In this document: one piece after another, positions 61,679 through 64,000 of the stretch
Numbering within the stretch: position 1 is the stretch's first letter
Layout: each line of letters begins with the position of its first letter
Assembly (NCBI GenBank): GCA_945903305.1
Contig: CAMDOA010000004.1
Span: 1-64,000, forward strand
DNA: 64,000 nt
Reading direction: 5' to 3'
Source: Chitinophaga pinensis
GTDB lineage: Bacteria; Bacteroidota; Bacteroidia; Chitinophagales; UBA10324
Notes under the pieces: generated by a model
Seen by the model: the letters and a program-made list of their open reading frames with translations, nothing else
The model's database searches: none
What the model was told of the DNA's origin: nothing
Position numbers and translations under genes: made by a program

Positions 61679-62656
61679 CTATGCTCCTGCTTTAAACTTT
61701 TTGAATGCTTCATTTAATTTTGGAACAACCTCAAACACATCGCCCACAATTCCATAATCTGCCGCTTTAAAAAACGGTGCTTCCGGGTCTTTATTAATCA
61801 CCACAATAACTTTGCTTCCGTTTACACCGGCGAGATGTTGAATAGCGCCGCTGATTCCTAAAGCGATATATAAATTCGGGCGGACTGTTAAACCGGTTTG
61901 TCCCACATGTTCCTCGTGCGGGCGCCAGTGAATATCGGCAACAGGTCGGCTGCAGGCAGTTGCTGCGCCGAGTATGTTCGCCATCTCCTCAACCATTCCC
62001 CAGTTCTCAGGGCCTTTTAATCCGCGACCTGCTGACACCACAATATCTGCATCACTTAAAGTTATTTTTCCTGATGCCTTCACCACTTCCTTCACCTTCA
62101 CTTTGCTATCTGTGGCAGTGATAGTTATTTCTAAATTTTCAACCGAACATTTGTTTTCCGTTTTTTCAGGAGCAACGGTGTTCGATGTCAGTGCTATTAT
62201 TTTATTTTCAGAATGAATGGCATACAACGCAATTGCTTTCCCGCTGAAAACATTTTTGCGAATCTTCATTGTTCTTCCTTCCATAACCGGTATATCAATT
62301 GCACCAGCCACATATCCTGCATTCATCTTCGCTGCAAGGACAGGGGCTATTGCTTTACCAGAATAGTTAAAAGAAAATATTACAGTTGCTGCATTTAATT
62401 TTTTTGCAACATCATTTAAAACTTTAGCAAATAATCCTGCATCAAAATTTTTGAGTGCCTCGTTTGCAACTCGGTAAACCTTTGTTGCGCCGTAATCTCC
62501 CAACGATTTCAACACATCGTCACTCAGGTTTTCGAAATCAATTACATAAGCTTCAGTATTTAACTGAGTAGCAATGCGCGCTCCGTAACTCACCGCTTCA
62601 AAATTTGATTTCTTAAAAGTTCCGTTCGCACTTTCTGTAAAAACTAATACCGGCAT
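61679..62656 (-). CDS. etfA: Electron transfer flavoprotein alpha subunit
   Basis: VVSAGRGLKGPENWGMVEEMANILGAATACSRPVAD...GQTGLTVRPNLYIALGISGAIQHLAGV. Confidence 0.95.
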   Translation of the reverse strand: MPVLVFTESANGTFKKSNFEAVSYGARIATQLNTEAYVIDFENLSDDVLKSLGDYGATKVYRVANEALKNFDAGLFAKVLNDVAKKLNAATVIFSFNYSGKAIAPVLAAKMNAGYVAGAIDIPVMEGRTMKIRKNVFSGKAIALYAIHSENKIIALTSNTVAPEKTENKCSVENLEITITATDSKVKVKEVVKASGKITLSDADIVVSAGRGLKGPENWGMVEEMANILGAATACSRPVADIHWRPHEEHVGQTGLTVRPNLYIALGISGAIQHLAGVNGSKVIVVINKDPEAPFFKAADYGIVGDVFEVVPKLNEAFKKFKAGA

Positions 62657-62683
62657 TTCTGTATTTATTAATTAACTATTTAA

Positions 62684-63424
62684 TTAAATAATTTTTGCTT
62701 CGTTATGCAATAATGCTACTAATTCACTCACATTATCAGCACTCACAAGTTTTACTCCTGTTTTATCGTTTGGTAATTCGTAAGAAAGAATGGAAGTATA
62801 ATTTTCGCTCGCGGATGGAGCAACCACTGCCACAGGCTTTGTTCGTGCAGCCATTATTCCGCGCATGTTTGGTATGCGGGCTTCGGCCATTCCTTTTGCG
62901 GCGCTTAATACAAATGGAATAGTTACTTCTACAGTTTCATGTCCGCCTGCGATTTCGCGATTGAGTGTTGCTGTGTTTCCGTTTAATTCTAAACTTGATG
63001 CGAGTGATACAAAACCCCAATCTAATAATCCGGCTATCATTCCTCCAACTTCCGAACCGTTGTAGTCAATGGTTTCTTTTCCGCACAACACAATGTCATA
63101 AGCATTTTCTTTTACATATTCAGCAATCTGTTTTGCCACAAACATGGCATCAACCGGTTCTGCATCAATACGAACAGCATCATCAGCACCAATAGCCAAT
63201 GCTTTGCGAATAATTGCATCGGTATCCGCTGCACCAACATTAATAACAGTGACTGTACCTCCCAGTTTTTCTTTTAATTCCAATGCCCTAACCAATGCAT
63301 ACCATTCGTCATAAGGGTTAACGATGAACACAACTTTATCGTTATTGAATTTTGTATTGTTGTCGGTGAAGGCAATTTTGGTGGTTGTATCAGGAGCTTT
63401 ACTTATACAAACTAAAAATTTCAT
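62684..63424 (-). CDS. etfB: Electron transfer flavoprotein beta subunit
   Basis: MKFLVCISKAPDTTTKI; NPYDEWYALVRALELKE; DIVLCGKETIDYNGSEVGGMIAGLL. Confidence 0.94.
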   Translation of the reverse strand: MKFLVCISKAPDTTTKIAFTDNNTKFNNDKVVFIVNPYDEWYALVRALELKEKLGGTVTVINVGAADTDAIIRKALAIGADDAVRIDAEPVDAMFVAKQIAEYVKENAYDIVLCGKETIDYNGSEVGGMIAGLLDWGFVSLASSLELNGNTATLNREIAGGHETVEVTIPFVLSAAKGMAEARIPNMRGIMAARTKPVAVVAPSASENYTSILSYELPNDKTGVKLVSADNVSELVALLHNEAKII

Positions 63425-63697
63425 TTGTTTATCGTTGTTTGCTGCTATTGAAAGCTGCTTTTAAAAGGGGCGTAAAAATAACTGAAAAGTACTTGAAGCA
63501 AAATTTTGCGAATCAATTGATAAAAAGTCGCTGTTATATTCTTCTTTCCAATTTTTTTCTTTCATATAAACACACATACACTTTGTAATTTAAAAACAAA
63601 TTGGAGAATGTTCGTTCCATACAGATTGTTTGTTAATTAATTCAGAATTTTTTCTACTTGACAAACCACTAATATTGTAGCCTCAATTAATTATTTA

Positions 63698-64000
63698 TGA
63701 ATTCGAAAGCTCAAAAAATTAAAGACTTCGACATTAATGCACCTGCCGCAGCTGAGGCAAATTTATTCGGGTTACCATTTACCGAACAGGAATCAGACAT
63801 CGTGATTCTTCCTGTTCCATGGGAAGTTACCGTATCTTATCGAGGAGGAACTGCAAAAGCACCGGATGCAATTAAGCAGGCAAGTTTGCAAGTCGATTTA
63901 TTTGATGCAGATGTAGCTGATGCATGGAAATCAGGAATTTATCTTTTGCCAAATAATAAAAAATGGAAACAAGCAAGCAAGCATTTAAGAAAGAAAGCCG
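63698..64000 (+). CDS. Agmatinase/arginase-family ureohydrolase, N-terminal part (truncated by window edge)
   Basis: ATG at 63698: MNSKAQKIKDFDINAPAAAEANLFGLPFTEQESDIVILPVPWEVTVSYRGGTAKAPDAIKQASLQVDLFD... Confidence 0.8.

Overview
This window looks like a chromosomal segment of a Bacteroidota bacterium. The support is several T9SS type A sorting domains, DUF5686/DUF4139/DUF3179/DUF4920 families, VCBS/ASPIC-UnbV proteins and low GC. Most of it is ordinary housekeeping and cell-envelope content: dcd, rnpB, a YebC-family gene, typA, mrp, a NifU-domain gene, pyrF, floA/nfeD, mazG, two histidine kinases plus an OmpR-type regulator, msrB, pyrG, yidC, arfB, etfAB, and tRNA-Leu(CAA) and tRNA-Arg(ACG). 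The non-ordinary part is about 19.5-32.3 kb. It starts with a vanadium-haloperoxidase-like/PAP2 gene coupled to a giant VCBS/ASPIC-UnbV gene. Next is a tandem paralogue interrupted by a single in-frame TAA exactly where the intact copy has Tyr. After that comes a mosaic of gene fragments: an FNR-like N-terminus, a surface-protein domain, the C-terminus of a third VCBS copy, a putative IS-end repeat cluster, the surface-protein domain again, and an ATP-cone/HEAT chimera with frameshifts. Two direct repeats (69 bp and about 119 bp) expose the rearrangement. I found no CRISPR array, no prophage, no complete transposase and no recognisable defence system. I do not see a clear new biological system. 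The best leads are the haloperoxidase-VCBS module with its decaying copies, the conserved 119-bp downstream element, and several palindromic intergenic repeat elements.
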